The notes: generated by a model from the sequence alone, not told the origin. Shown: positions 23,340 to 44,479, numbered from the stretch's first letter. The stretch: DNA of 64,000 nucleotides from Eutrigla gurnardus (GCA_963514095.1 OY741277.1:10835637-10899636), one strand, 5' to 3'. Made by a program: numbers and translations.

Positions 23340-25697
23340 GGTGCACTGACACAGACTGTCTGTCTCCCAGTTTGTTGCTGGTACAGAGGAAGTTGGGTTC
23401 CTGTCCCACAATCTAACAAGGACAACCCTTCATGAAGCTTTTTAAAGGCTATAAATACTGTATATTAGCTCACATATTAACAAGAATTGCATCATCAGTT
23501 GTTCATCTTCATTTAACAATCCCTGACCTTTTTCCTCTGTTGGGAATTTAAGTTTATTTCACTGTAGAGCCAGTCTGGTACTAAATATGATAGTTAAAAA
23601 GATTTAGTTATCTGCTGTCACTGGTTTTTTTTCTTTCTTTCCTTTCATTCTTCTATTATGTGGTGATGTAATCCAAACTACGTAGGAGCCATGATGCTAC
23701 TTTACACATTTGCACTGGTGCAGAGGTGACAATAAACGGGAGGGAAATGAAAGTGGCAATCCCTTCAGAGGGATTCACAGCTCAAGGCAAGCAAAGGACT
23801 GCTGTGTGAAATGGACTGACAGTTCTGCTACTTATGATGAGTGATGCTGACACAGGGTGTCCATAGCGCAGCTCATGCTTTTGCATCTTTTAGCCCCCTA
23901 ACAACAATTATTGATGACTTAGTTTGACATTCTATGTTGTCATCGATTTCTGCGACAGCCTGCCAGGAAAATGTGCCGGCATGCAGTCTTGCTTGAGATA
24001 TGTATGTAAGGTTTGTGGAGCCTTTAAAGGTATAAGATCTAGTCACATTGTTGGTTGCTGTTTGCAATTACGTTCTAAAGTACTAATAGACACATACACA
24101 CCTCGACACAAACCTGCGGGAAGGTGCTGGATTTTGAAGTTTCATCCTGCTGTGGCCTGTCTGCTCTCTCGGACCTGTTCACAGTCCAATATAGTAGAGA
24201 GACAGACCATTTTTTGCCCCTTTGTGTCATACAGATGCTAAAGCGTGCTACATGAGCCTTGCTACTCCAAGCATGACAAAGTGACGGTTTGACTTGGGAA
24301 TGAAAGGAACCCAGAAAACCCCTCTATTATTTTGACATAGCGTATCAAAATAATCTGCCTTGACACACACACTGATAGTCATTGTTTAAGATGTTCCACA
24401 TCACACTTGTGTAAATTGCATATTGGACAATGAGTTGTGATGTCACAGTATCCTGCTAATATGCACACGTGCTAAAGTGACCTTCAAGTCGAGCAGTTGA
24501 GATTCACTCAACACACAGCGAAGGCCAAACATCCAAGCAATGTTGTTGCTGCATCAAGCCGTTTCTGACCAGCGAGTGAGCAGACAGGTTTTTTGGCCTA
24601 TTTAAGTGCTGCAGTGCAGCTGTGGAGGCAGTGACTCACTTTGAGCACTAGGGGGCAGTAGTTGCACATAAGTAAACCTCACTTTAGAGGAAAAGGCAGA
24701 GTAGGGGGGGGACAAAAGACGCAATGTTGAGGCCAGGAAGGCGTACTGGGCGGGTTAACAGTCGCCATGGGTGACTAAACCTCATTTCTTTTTCATTTGT
24801 GTTGTTTATAAGGAGATGGAAACACTCGGTGATGATAACTGGGCTGATTCTACTGACTACTTGAGTGCTTACTTCCTACCGAAGCAGGTGTGCAGTAGGC
24901 CGACCAGAAACTTGACGACTGAATGTCTCAATCTGCTGTGACCTCGTATGGACATTCTTAAATGTGCATGTGCTGATGGTGGTCTTTTTCCTCACAACAG
25001 AATATAACAGAAAACCTCGGCTTTGTTAGCGGTTCTAGCTGTAACTCTGATTGGACAGAAACAACTAGGTGTCTATAAATTCAGTCTTTTGACAAAAATA
25101 TCAAATGGCAACAAACCCAGCAACATTTTTGATTAGCAAATGAATAGACCTATTTCATTGAGATGCTTTGTGGTGTTTTGCTGCAGTCAATAAACTGGGC
25201 CCTGCGTTATCTGACTGCATATTTTACATGCTTTATCTTTACTACGACTAATTCTGCCCCGCTGAGCACATTCTGCTCCGTATAGCAATATATCCACTGC
25301 AGCAATCTATATTCCGCATTACTCTCTCTCCCTGCATGTACTCAACCAACAGGCCAGCGTTTCTTGTCTTCCTTGTGCTGGCCGGTGGCTACATGTAGCC
25401 AATACAATGGAAAAAAAGAAACAGCCTTTTCTGTATATGGGATTGGTGGCTTGCACCCAGAGACATTAGTCTTTCTTTGAGACTAGTAGATTTTCTATAT
25501 GAGCTGTCTAACAGCTAATTATCACAGCAGGACCGGGGTCATTACACTTTCATTCTATTAATTAAAAATAGAAAACACAATCTCAATGTCTTCTAATGTC
25601 AGAGTACAGTCTTAATTATTTTGGGACAGATTGAACGAGACCGTCTTCAGAAAGTTTGGGGGTTTTATCCATTTAGGAATTCCCTTTGTCAGACTTG
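23340..25697. other. upstream region of cmtm8, no further gene supported
   Basis: The first bases to the right of 23339 should hold the cmtm8 5' UTR and promoter. I see no TATA box or CpG-rich island. A small ATG-initiated frame at 24816-24941 (42 codons, starting METLGDDNWADST) contains a possible splice donor CAG|GTGTGC but matches nothing I know. A homeodomain-type AT-rich patch (CTAATTATC, ATTAATTAA) lies at 25512-25570. Confidence 0.4.
24646..24660 (+). promoter_or_regulatory. CTCF-like motif upstream of cmtm8
   Basis: CACTAGGGGGCAGTA fits the CTCF core on the plus strand, about 1.3 kb upstream of the cmtm8 start codon. It has the opposite orientation to the match in exon 3. Binding is untested. 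Confidence 0.35.
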
Positions 25698-25810
25698 ATT
25701 GATGGAGGGATGGATGGATGGATGGATGGATGGATGGATGGATGGATGGATGGTTGGATGGATGGATTGATTGATTGATTGGTTGATTGATTGATTGATT
25801 TATTGATTGC
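25698..25810. repeat. (GGAT)n then (GATT)n microsatellite
   Basis: About 15 GGAT units with one GGTT interruption pass into GATT units. This might be a detached retroelement tail, but no element body is visible beside it. Confidence 0.85.
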
Positions 25811-26149
25811 TGTTTTGGTCTGACACGAATACCTGGATGTGTTTTGGTGTCAGATAAAGTGCATGTGCAGTCCTTAACACTGGACTTTTTTGTTCTCTGT
25901 CGACTGGACCCCCTTCAGACTTTGTTACATGCTATAAGATGAGACTGTTGTTCACTCATGGATAATATGAGCCAAATCATGGCCCAAATATGGACACGTG
26001 TGCAGACACACATGTAATCTGTATGCACTGGACTTCAGCTCTCTGTACCACCTACTGCTGTAACATGTTATGTCAAATGTCACAAGTAAAAGAAAATGTT
26101 ATGTCAAATGAAAAATGGAAAAGATAAGATAATATTATGATGACAATTT
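25811..26149. other. non-coding, nothing recognised
   Basis: Ordinary AT-rich sequence with no supported gene or element. Confidence 0.4.
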
Positions 26150-26296
26150 TATCCTGTGGGTAATGGGGGCGGGACTAGATAAGCCTTGGCTTCTCCCGCT
26201 TTCCCCTTCGGCCATGTGTATTGTATTATTTGAACAAAGATGTGTGATGATGATGATTTAACTGACATGCCCGAAATAAATAAATAAATAAATAAC
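26150..26296 (+). mobile_element. 3' end of a non-LTR retrotransposon
   Basis: Contains GATAAGCCTTGGCTTCTCCC, CCTTCGGCCATGTG and GCCCGAAATAAATAAATAAA. This layout, a short 3' UTR closing with a poly(A)-like signal and a TAAA repeat, is typical of 5'-truncated fish LINE copies. The exact family is uncertain. Confidence 0.55.
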
Positions 26297-27596
<1,300 letters not shown>

Positions 27597-27656
27597 TGTG
27601 CACCATTTACTGAAAGTCTACATACTAAGATGTAAATAACCTGAACTCCACCTGAA

Positions 27657-27736
27657 CCTCCCCATCCTCTCGACACACACACACACACACACACTCCCCA
27701 TCCTCTCGACACACACACACACTCCCCATCCTCTTG

Positions 27737-27765
<29 letters not shown>
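27657..27765. repeat. composite minisatellite with embedded (CA)n
   Basis: Three tandem copies of CTCCCCATCCTCTCGA (TTGA in the last), each followed by a CA tract of different length. Confidence 0.9.
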
Positions 27766-27767
<2 letters not shown>

Positions 27768-29311
27768 TAAATGTGTGCATGCCCAGATGCTGCACTGTAA
27801 TTGGCCAATGTGGCTTCCTGCTGTAGAGAAGATATTTTTAATGCACACACTTAAAGACACACACACGCACACTAATCCTAGCCTCTGCAACATCTGCCAC
27901 ATCCCCCAACACATGCGCTGGTTAAATGCAACCACACACGCACACACACACACACACACGTACACGTGTCACGCATGTATCTAGTGTACCATACAGGCGG
28001 CCCCTCCCAGTTTAACCACCAGCCCTGACATCAGTTCTAAATAAAATGATGCGGTTGTTCACTGAAAGGCACAACCTTGCCCTCTGAGACTTCAGCTGCT
28101 GTTTTTTCATCTCCAGCAGTGTTTCCCTTGGACTGTTGCCTGTGCTCTGTGGAAAGGCTTGGAACAGTGTTTGGACCATGTCACGCTAAATATTTTCACT
28201 TGTGAAACTTGTGAAGTGTATAAATATTATTCAAAAGTACATTTGTCCTGCGACCCCAGTATCTATCACAGCCCAGTAACTAAATAACTATATGAATAAT
28301 GTGGGCTGTGGGTGACCAAATATTCTCTTTTAAACAACGTTTACAGTCTTGTGTCAGACATCTTTAAAATCTTACCGACCTTTTCTCTTCTCATACTCAA
28401 ATTCTCACGTCCTCAACTTTTGCTTAATTTCACCATCAGCCTTGTTAAGTAAGTTAATTTGATGTCAAAAAGACAACATTTCCCCGAAGCTCATACCTGT
28501 AACTTTAGGACAAAAGTCTAATTAATTTGATTTTACTGTTGAGCCATATATGGATGGCTAGAGTAAAACATGCTTTGACAGCAATTTTTAGATAAATAAC
28601 TGAGATGTGATGGTAAACTCCTTAGGTTGGAGCTCAGTACAAAATCATAAATGCTATTAGGAAAGAAGCCTGCTTTCACCTTGTTATAGTGACTACTGAG
28701 GGTGAGCTTGTATTGGTTAAAATTGCTGAAATCTGATATTATTCAACATCATCAATAGGCAGGTATATTGTACATTCAAAAATAAATATTGTGTTTATCT
28801 CCTTATATTGCTGATGCAGTTTATGTTTTTAAAAAGGGACCTGAAATTGCATTATTTTTCATTTTTATTTATTGATTGATTATTTAAAATACATATGAAA
28901 CTTGCAGCTGAGAGAAGTGGGTGAATTCATAAAATCGTGTTTTAAGTCATTGGGATATCTATATATGCCCTAATAGAACAAATGTAATCTATCGCAAAAC
29001 CTTTTATGGATTAAATAAGATGTTTCTGTTTAATCCTGTGAATTGAATACCTGATTTATTAAGATATTGATCACACCGATGCAAAAAATAACATAACAAA
29101 TGCAGTATTACCACGCAGCAGTTTGGCTCATTGATCGACCACAATGTTCAACGTACACAAATGTTTTGGTTTTAGGAAAAATGATGCATCATGAGAAAGC
29201 CTTATTTTTTAAAAGTCAAAGCACTGCTGCTTTGTCCGAGATCGGTCCTCCATCTTTCAATGAGCATTTACTATCTACTAACCTTACTAGTTAAGAGAGA
29301 CAGCAGACGAA
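27766..29311. other. non-coding, no gene supported
   Basis: A further CA-rich patch at 27935-27965, then AT-rich unique-looking sequence. No exon, element or RNA gene is recognised. Confidence 0.4.
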
Positions 29312-29376
29312 GGGAGGGAGAGAGGGGGAGAGGGGGTGAGCAAAGAGAGAGAGAGAGAGGGAGAGAGAGAGAGAGC
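29312..29376. repeat. GA-rich tract
   Basis: Imperfect purine tract of GAGAGA and GGGAGA units. Confidence 0.9.
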
Positions 29377-29483
29377 GATGGATGTATCAAACAGCAGCCC
29401 CCTGCTGAGTGGGGAATGGAAAAGCTGCTGGCACCAACATGAATATTTCAGCAGATAGCTACAGCTCTCTGTACCTCTGTCTG

Positions 29484-29486
<3 letters not shown>

Positions 29487-29549
<63 letters not shown>
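29487..29549. repeat. (CT)n microsatellite
   Basis: About 30 CT units. A short (GA)n lies nearby at 29659-29681, so the two could pair as a hairpin. Confidence 0.95.
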
Positions 29550-29552
<3 letters not shown>

Positions 29553-29986
29553 TTTTCCTTCTTTCCACTTCCCTCCATCTTAACCCTCCACAACTACCCC
29601 ACCACCCACCCCTGCTCCTCTCCCTTTACTCTCTTGTGGAGTGGACAGTGATAATGAAGAGAGAGAGAGAGAGAGAGAGAGCTGCTTGGATTGAATTCTG
29701 GGTAGCCAAATCAGAAAATGGCTCCTGAATATAAATCTCGGAAAGCAGCAGAACGGTGTTGCCTCAACTTGGCTTCTTCCCCAACCCCCCCCCCCCCCCC
29801 TGCTCGACACTCATGATGGTGTGGCCCGGGGTATTTAGACAATAAAAACAGAGCGAATGGAACAAATCAAACATCAGCAGGCAGGTAGTTTCCAAGGAGA
29901 CCTAAATATATTTGAACTTGCTATGTTTCTCAATAATTTAACAACCCCTTTCCTTACCACTCTTTATTTTTAGCAATCTTGTTTTT

Positions 29987-29989
<3 letters not shown>

Positions 29990-30060
<71 letters not shown>
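29990..30060. repeat. (TG)n microsatellite
   Basis: Perfect TG repeat, about 35 units. Confidence 0.97.
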
Positions 30061-30063
<3 letters not shown>

Positions 30064-31932
30064 ATCTAGTCTGCATGTTAGTGCGATGATAAAGACTCAT
30101 GTTTGATCAATAGAATCCCCTTGATCAGTAATAACTAATGTTCCTGATAAATGCATATAGCTACGATACAAAATTTGGATGCGGAACGCACAATAAAGGT
30201 GAGCTGTTGCCTGGAGGAGCCGTCTGTGTGATCTGAACTTGTTTTGGGGTTGTTGTTTTTTTGCAACATAAAAAAAATAAAGTGCTGTTGTAAATTTGTC
30301 TAGAAAGTGTATGTTTTAAGTGAGAGTTAAACAAGTCACTTGAGATTGGGATATTCATTTGAATAATATTCAGACTTGATCTGTGTCTAGCTCGTATTTT
30401 TGGTATCATGCCCAAAATAAACAAAACCCTTGGGTTACCGGGAGTTTGTCATCCGAAACTTTTACGGAATAGGGAGTAAAATGTGTCTCGTGGATCACAT
30501 TTAAAAAGCGTTTGTCTCTGGTTTGTGATACGAACCATCATCCGAAAAAATGTTAACTGGTAAGAAAGCAGAGCCGATTATCGTATTTTTCCAGTTGGTG
30601 ACATTTTTTTGATTTACAATCTCCATCTATTTCATTTTCAAGCCTGAAGTTGGGTAAAATGACACCAACAATGCCTTGAACCTGTAAAGAAAAGTGGAAC
30701 GCCACTTAAGGCCATGATGGTTTACCATGATGGATATATTACCCCGTTTGTTAAGTATATCTGCTGTATGGGCTAATTCAGCCTGTTTCTGTTAACAGAG
30801 GAATTGCTGATAGTGCCAATCTAAGCCAACCAAGTAGTCTCCAACTGCACTGTACAGATAAAGCCTCATTATTCGTTTATTCTTCTCCATCAGTGTTTGT
30901 GCCGATGTGTCTGAAGCTGGCTGACACAAATCTGCTGAAGTGCTAAAACATAAGTGTTTCTGCACTTTTGAATGGGCCAGAGTGAAGGCAAACGTTGAAA
31001 CATTATAAGACATCGTGTTTAATTTTTACGGTGTGGCAAAAATGGTGATATCCTCTAATATCATAGGAGAACACCAAAGGTGAGTGTAGTAAAAACCCAG
31101 TCCAGTCTGACTCCAAGGCAGAGGTTTAAATTAATGGGAGAGATTAATTATGGATCCTGGTCTGCCTTGTTGCAAGTTGAGATAATGATCACTGAAACAA
31201 TATTTAACAGCTACATGACCGGGTTATTTTGCTTTCAGACGAAACTAGTATAAAACAGATTTTTTTTCCACCAAATGTATTTGCCCAGAACACACTACCT
31301 TGCTCTCTCTTTCTATATTTTCCACACACACACCTACATGCAGACAGAAAGAGTTCAGATTTTAGCACCACAGTAGTCTTTTTCTGGCCGCGCTGGCCTT
31401 GTTTTTGTTCGAATCGTGCCAGTTTTAATGAATATCGCTCAGACTGTTCTTGCTTGTGTTCCCAGTACGGTTCTCTGATTCATAGTTAATAACATGTTGA
31501 GTTTGCATCATGCAAAATGAAAAGGCCCACATTGCTTCTCACATTAATACTGAACAAAAATACCCAAAGGAATCTGCAGATGTGCTGCAGAACTTGCTCT
31601 CAGTTTAAATAATTTGTGCAAAGGCAATAATTAACTTTTGATAGAAACTAATCAAAGATTAAGAAGAAATGACAGCAAAGGGTGGAATCGGTTGAAACTG
31701 GGAATAAACTGGTATACGGATTGCTCTGCAGGAATCATAATATCAGAGTATCATAAAACTCAGCGTTACTGTGTTTGAGTGTGAGCTGTGTGAGGCAGGG
31801 CAGCGAGGCTCCAGCTAGTTAGTTTTCCATCTGCAGATATGCCTGACATCATGCAGGCCCAAGTGCTGGCTGAGATATGGACCAATTGTGACCTCTGATA
31901 ACACTGCTGCTAAATATGAGCATGTGTGCGTG

Positions 31933-31934
<2 letters not shown>
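30061..31934. other. non-coding, no gene supported
   Basis: AT-rich sequence. Short frames here have no domain or splice support. Confidence 0.4.
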
Positions 31935-31968
<34 letters not shown>

Positions 31969-32155
31969 TGTGTGTAGCATAACAGATAAGGGTGAAAGTG
32001 TGTGTGTGGAGATGGAACGAATGGCCGTATGTGTGTGTGTGTGCATGTGTGCGTGCGTGTGTGCGTTTAATAGTCTGTTTAGTGTTTCATGGTGTTAAAT
32101 CGTTCGTTCTGTCTCATCTCACACACTGCTGGACAGCAGAGTCTGCACTACCCTG

Positions 32156-32199
<44 letters not shown>
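31935..32199. repeat. cluster of (TG)n and (CA)n tracts
   Basis: TG tracts at 31935-31967 and 32026-32070 and a CA tract at 32160-32199. The TG and CA tracts are inverted relative to one another. Confidence 0.9.
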
Positions 32200-32200
<1 letters not shown>

Positions 32201-32579
32201 CACGTACACACGGTCTTACATACAAGCAGTAGCTTTCTCTCTCACACTCTCTTACACACACAGACATTTACCAACACACACATGGACCAAGGCCATTCGC
32301 AGCCTCTCTTTCCCTCCTTGACTTTACAGACTGGTAAATACTGCAGCTTGTAGAGTATCAGTTAGCCTATTTGTCTGTCTAGTTACTGCCCTACCCGTCT
32401 CTCTCCTGCTGCCAAGGTCAGTATTGTTAAGGAAAAGCTTGGACATCTGTTAGTCGGTGAAGCTCTGTGCTGCATTTGGGTTGGGGTTATGCATATATAA
32501 GCTTTAACTTGATAAAGGCTGTGATTATCTTGGCATCATATACATGGAAAAAAATCACACATATGCATAATGTATGACT

Positions 32580-32810
32580 AACCATCCATCCAATGCAAGG
32601 TACACCCTGGACAAGTCGCCAGATTAACACAGAGCTGAGACACAGAGACAGAGCCTATCGTGCATGTCTTTAGACCGTGGGAGAAAGTTGCAGTACCTGG
32701 ACTGAACCCATTCTAACAGGAGAACATGCAAGCTCCACACAGAAGGCTAACCGGAACCTGGATTTGAACCCTGGCCCCTCTTGCTGTGAGGCAACAGCCT
32801 TGGCTAACAG
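32580..32810 (-). mobile_element. fragment of an abundant teleost dispersed repeat
   Basis: Read on the minus strand it has the family phrases for append-type fish repeats: start near TGTTGCCTCACAGCAAGAGG, then GTGTGGAGCTTGCATGTTCT, a CATGTCTTTGGAC-like stretch diverged to TAAAGACATGC, then GGACAGGT-like and GGATGGATGG at its end. The same family recurs at 43.9-46.9 and 62.5 kb. Confidence 0.65.
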
Positions 32811-32819
32811 TTTTTAGTG

Positions 32820-32960
32820 AAAAACAATATATCCATTTATTTCTAAAGCACCTCTCAAAACCACCACCACAAAGTTATTTACAGAATACAATTAAAACAA
32901 ACATACAGGAGTAAAATAAAACCTATAAAATATAAAATTCTAAGACATGCAGCTTATTAT
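32820..32960 (-). mobile_element. fragment of a second dispersed repeat
   Basis: CATTTATTTCTAAAGCACCT, then CAAAACCACCACCACAAAG, then ACAATTAAAACAAACATACA. Elements with this region occur widely in fish genomes, usually as tails. Family not determined. Confidence 0.45.
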
Positions 32961-36089
<3,129 letters not shown>

Positions 36090-36458
36090 AAGCTAGCCAC
36101 CGTGTTGGTTACCGACAGATGTTGTTCATACAAAACCAAACGACACTACGACAAACATCTGACAAACTGAGACTTTCTTCAGTTGCAAAATTATCATATC
36201 ATATCCCCATGATGGCGAGATGCTTGGCGTCTCTCCAGTTTTTGCGAATTAGTGTTTATAACCTTACACTGTTGTACATAATACATCTCTTTTGTCTACT
36301 TAACTGCACAGAAACACTGTACTCGAATAGCACTTTGGTATTTAAATGCTTCTAAATGTTTCTTTTGCACTTCTGGTTAGACGTCAACTGCATTTCATTG
36401 GTTCTGTACCTGTACTCTGCTAGTGACAATACAGTTGAATCTAATCTAATCTAATCTT
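36090..36458 (+). mobile_element. retroelement 3' end with (ATCTA)n tail
   Basis: The closing part reads TGCACTTCTGGTTAGACG, CTGCATTTCATTGG, GACAATACAGTTGAATCTAA and then ATCTA repeats. Many fish non-LTR elements end in this way. The 5' limit is approximate. Confidence 0.6.
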
Positions 36459-39174
36459 TTAAATTGGCAAATATTATAGGTGTAATGCATCGTACAATGT
36501 CTCTCGCTGTTAATTACCAAACATATTTATTCTGAGATGAGGCTTCATGGCTGGAGGGGGCGGGACTTAGCCTATAGTAATGTAATGTGCAGACACTGGC
36601 CTGTTGACAAGTGCTTCTGGTTGAGCTTTATTGTCTCTGAATTAAAGGTGCTCCTTTTGACTTTGGCCAAGGTGCACAAGGCGAACGTTTCCCCTCGTGA
36701 CTCCATGATAATAAAAACAACAGACGAGAATGGCTTTGGCCCCATGGAATAGCCAAATATGATCCAAAAACCTTACAGACCTCAAGTCAGACAAGACTTA
36801 ATCCATATCTACCATTTTACAAGGCAAAGATTCATGGGTGAAACATCTAAACTTTTTTTTCTTTTTTACTTCATTTTTTTTATGTTGATGTTACAGTTTT
36901 GCTGGCACCAGCTCAGTAAGTGATTGTAAAAGTTACTGACATGGGTGCTAAAAGATAGACGAGCGGTTGTGACCCCTGCTTCTGCAACCACATGTGTTCT
37001 CTTTTCCGCCCCGAGGATCAAATCCCTGTTGCCCACCCCCTCTTCCCTCCTGCTGCCTGAGTAGAGGATACAAATACCGATAATGACAAGATAACACACT
37101 CTTGTAAAGAAAAGCTCCTAAACAAAATAGTGTTTAGAATGTGTTTATTTCATTGACATTCTGAATTTTAATGAAGCTGTAATGTCATAACAAACTACAT
37201 AAGGACATGTGCAGTTACTCTAAGGATGAAGACATTACATGGCATGAACACACAGTAGATACTAATGTTTCCCACCAGCCTGAATTTGCACCCAATTATA
37301 TAACACTTTCACAATAATTCAATTCACATTGATTCAATTCACACCCTCGTTTCTCAATTCAACACTTGCTGGAGAACAATTATATAATCTTATTATCTGT
37401 GTGTTGGTAACAACTATTGCAAAATAGAGATAATGTTGTTTGTGTGTTATTAATAGAGTTACATCATGTGCTTGTAATGTGAATACACCCAAAGGAAGGA
37501 AAATATCATGCACGAAACAGGTTGAGACGAAACGTTTAGCGTCGGTGGGAATAGCAATCGATCGTTTCTGTTTGTGGGGTCTTTTTACATTTTAGACAAA
37601 TTGAAGATTAATTGAAGATTAAGAGCAGATTAAATGGTGTATAGCCTAAAGGCTAACTTTCATTTTGGGGATCATTTTTTGGTGGTTTATTAGACTGCTG
37701 TGGAGAAATTAGAAGAGGAAGATGGCAGGAGACAGACCAGTGAGTGAGTGAGGAAAAAATTAGGTACAAAAATGGAGCATTTACTGTTCATTTAATACCA
37801 TTTTGTCCTTTCAGGGTCCTCTGTGAATGAGGCAGACGTGGAATGTAATTAGGAATACTCAAGTACTGTACTTGAATTTTGAGCTAGTCCATTTGATACT
37901 ACTTCTACTCTCATTACATTTCAGAGGGAAATATTGTACATTTTACTCCACTACATTTATTTGAGAGATTTAGTTACAAATTACTTTGCAAATGCTTCCT
38001 GCATTAATGCTAGGTATGCTAGATTGGGTAGTTTGTTCAACAGCTGAAATGATCAACCGATGTTAAGACTGGTTGTCAGATTCACATTCCCAACAGAGCT
38101 GGTGGTAGAGGCTAAATGGACATTCCTGCATATTGTTGTTCTTAATTCCGTTTGGAAATGCAAAATATCATCTGTTCATGTGAAAATAATTTGTTTGCAA
38201 AAACAGATGTTATTTCAGTTGGACTTAAAAAAGATAAGAATATCATTCTAAACATGTTTCTTATTGTCAACACATTTCATGAAAAGACCAAAAACCGACC
38301 ATGGACGCATCTTACTAACACGCTGTGTCTGTGAAGTGAAAGCCTGAAGTGTTATATCATATATGTTGTGAGCTCACTGTTGAAGCATACCGCTGCTGCA
38401 TTGGGTGCCACGCTCCCTTATGACAATGAACAGAGGCTCTGTGGTTTATTTTGAGTCAGTCCCAAATACAGCTTCCTGCTGCTGCCAATAGTGCACCACA
38501 TCCGCAGTGGAAAGTAGTTCCCAGCAAATTTACCACCATTTACTCCCTTGAGTAACATTTGCTCAAAATATGCAGCCCCCAGCTGTTTTTGGAAATGATT
38601 CAGCATTTGTTTTTAAAATGAAGTATATATTTGTGACCTGTTTCACATCAACAAGAGGCTGGTGGGAAGTCGGATTGTTGGTTTAGATTTTTTTTTCTTT
38701 TCTTTTTTTTTTTATGTTGACAATAAAAGAAAAGAAGAATTTTCCTTTAAGGTGACGGTTGTGTAAACAATAGCAGCTGCTGTCCGTCTGAAAAGTGCCA
38801 ATTATTCGGTTAATGCTGCAGAATATACGTGTGTGAAAAGGCCTGAAGAAAGGAGGGAGGGAAGAAGGTGAGCTGAAGACAGAAAGAAAGTGAAGAGAGG
38901 AAGAGAAGGAAGAAGGAGAAAGGGCATCTCCACCGCTGATGCTAGTCTCAGCCAGAGGTTTCCAGAAAAACACACATCGTTATGCACATGTGCACACACA
39001 CACACAAACACACACATAACACCCTCTTCTCCACACAGACACACACATAAACACACAAACACACGCAGGTGGGACTGAGGAGTGTAGTGTGCCAATTTGT
39101 TGTGCCCCTGGTCCCCTCTCAGGAGGCTCGCAGACAGGCATCCAGCCATGCCAAGACTGGCACTAGTCCCGCTA
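36459..39174. other. non-coding, no gene supported
   Basis: AT-rich, with poly-T patches at 36850-36880 and 38690-38714. Short frames without domains. Confidence 0.4.
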
Positions 39175-43100
<3,926 letters not shown>

Positions 43101-43311
43101 GTGCAATGGCTTGGATGTTCAGGGCTTAGGCAGAGGATGCCCCAGTCGCATCACATGCCCATCATCTTGGCACTGTCAGTTTGACCATTGACAGCACTTT
43201 GTTCTGTTGGCAGACAGACAGGGGACAGACAGACAGGTAGACAGACATGCTGACAGCATATGGTGCAAGACAGGAGACCTGTGGACCCATGCGGTAGTTA
43301 GAAAACATTTA

Positions 43312-43317
<6 letters not shown>

Positions 43318-43387
<70 letters not shown>

Positions 43388-43470
43388 CCTCTCTATTCTC
43401 CCCCCCTCTCTCTCTCTCTCTCTCTCTTCCCCTCTCTATTCTCCCCCCCTCTCTCTCTCTCTCTCTCCTC
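43318..43470. repeat. (CT)n with duplicated interruption
   Basis: A long CT tract followed by two copies of the module TTCCCCTCTCTATTCTCCCC plus CT units, so the tract also varies as a minisatellite. Confidence 0.95.
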
Positions 43471-43594
43471 CCCCTTGGCATATGTTGTGTGTGGTTGGCT
43501 GTGCGCCACATGCCGATCTGATGCCCTTGGCACTGCCGGGGCTCCGTGCCACCTGTGCCACTCTCTCCCACAGCAGCCCCCCAGCTTCCCATAC

Positions 43595-43623
43595 ACACAC
43601 AAACACACACACACACACACACA

Positions 43624-43656
<33 letters not shown>
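43595..43656. repeat. (CA)n microsatellite
   Basis: CA repeat with a CCC interruption near 43626. Confidence 0.95.
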
Positions 43657-43661
<5 letters not shown>

Positions 43662-43919
43662 AACACTAGCTCTCAGTTTGCACCTGTGTCCGTGGGAGAG
43701 GATTTCAGATGAGATAAACATAGACATCATATTGTCCTCTTGGTGATGGAGTTTTGGCTTCAAGGTGTCTTAAAAGATCTTAGATGGACCAGACTCACTT
43801 TGGAACTCTTTTCATATTCTGTAAAAAGTGACATGGACCTCCAAGCCAGAAAATCAGAGTCTAAGAGGAGAATGTACGAGACAGTCTTTGCTCTTAGGTC
43901 TTTTGTTTTGTGTTTTATT

Positions 43920-44092
43920 CTTAAAAAGTTGAGGAATCGTTCTCTCCGGGTTCTCCAGCTTCCTCCCACAGTCCAAAGACATGCAGGATGGGGATAGGTG
44001 CCTGCCTTCGCCCAATGACAGCTGGGATCGGCGACAGCCCCCCCCCCCCCCCCAGGATAAGCGGAAGACAATGGATGGATGGAAGTTGAGGA
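43920..44092 (+). mobile_element. internally deleted copy of the dispersed repeat
   Basis: TCTCCGGGTTCTCC, TTCCTCCCACAGTCCAAAGA, then a jump to TGCCTTCGCCCAATGACAGC, poly-C, AGGATAAGCGGAAGA and GGATGGATGG. The middle of the family consensus, seen in the next copy, is missing here. Confidence 0.75.
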
Positions 44093-44164
44093 ATGTATCC
44101 ATATTTATCTTCTCTTCCAAAATCGACAATCCAGGTTAATGTTTTTATTTTAAAAACATGATTG

Positions 44165-44410
44165 CAGTGTTGGGCTGCACCGTGGTGTAGTGCTTCGGGT
44201 TCCTTCTATGTGGAGTTTGCATGTTCTCCCATAGGTTCTCTCCGGGTTCTCCGGCTTCCTCCCACAGTCCAAAGACATGCAGGATGGGGATAGGTTCATT
44301 GATGACTCTAAATTGCCCGTAGGTGTGAATGTGAGCATGAATGGTTGTTTGTCTCTGTGTGTTGCCCTGTGATAAACTGGCGTCCTGTCCAGTGTGTAAA
44401 GTTGTGAGGC
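44165..44410 (+). mobile_element. 5' two-thirds of the same dispersed repeat
   Basis: Starts GGGCTGCACCGTGGTGTAGT, then GTGGAGTTTGCATGTTCTCC, CCAAAGACATGCAGGATGGG, CTAAATTGCCCGTAGGTGTG and GGCGTCCTGTCCAGTGTG, where it stops. Confidence 0.75.
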
Positions 44411-44479
44411 AAAAATATTTTTTTAAGAGTTTATGTCTTCTTGAATGACATGTTTGCATGTTGCGTATATGTTTTTGGG

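Noticed and set aside
27657..27765. CRISPR-like spaced repeats
   Set aside because: Repeats with CA-tract spacers in a vertebrate genome are a compound minisatellite; spacers are simple sequence, and no cas genes exist.
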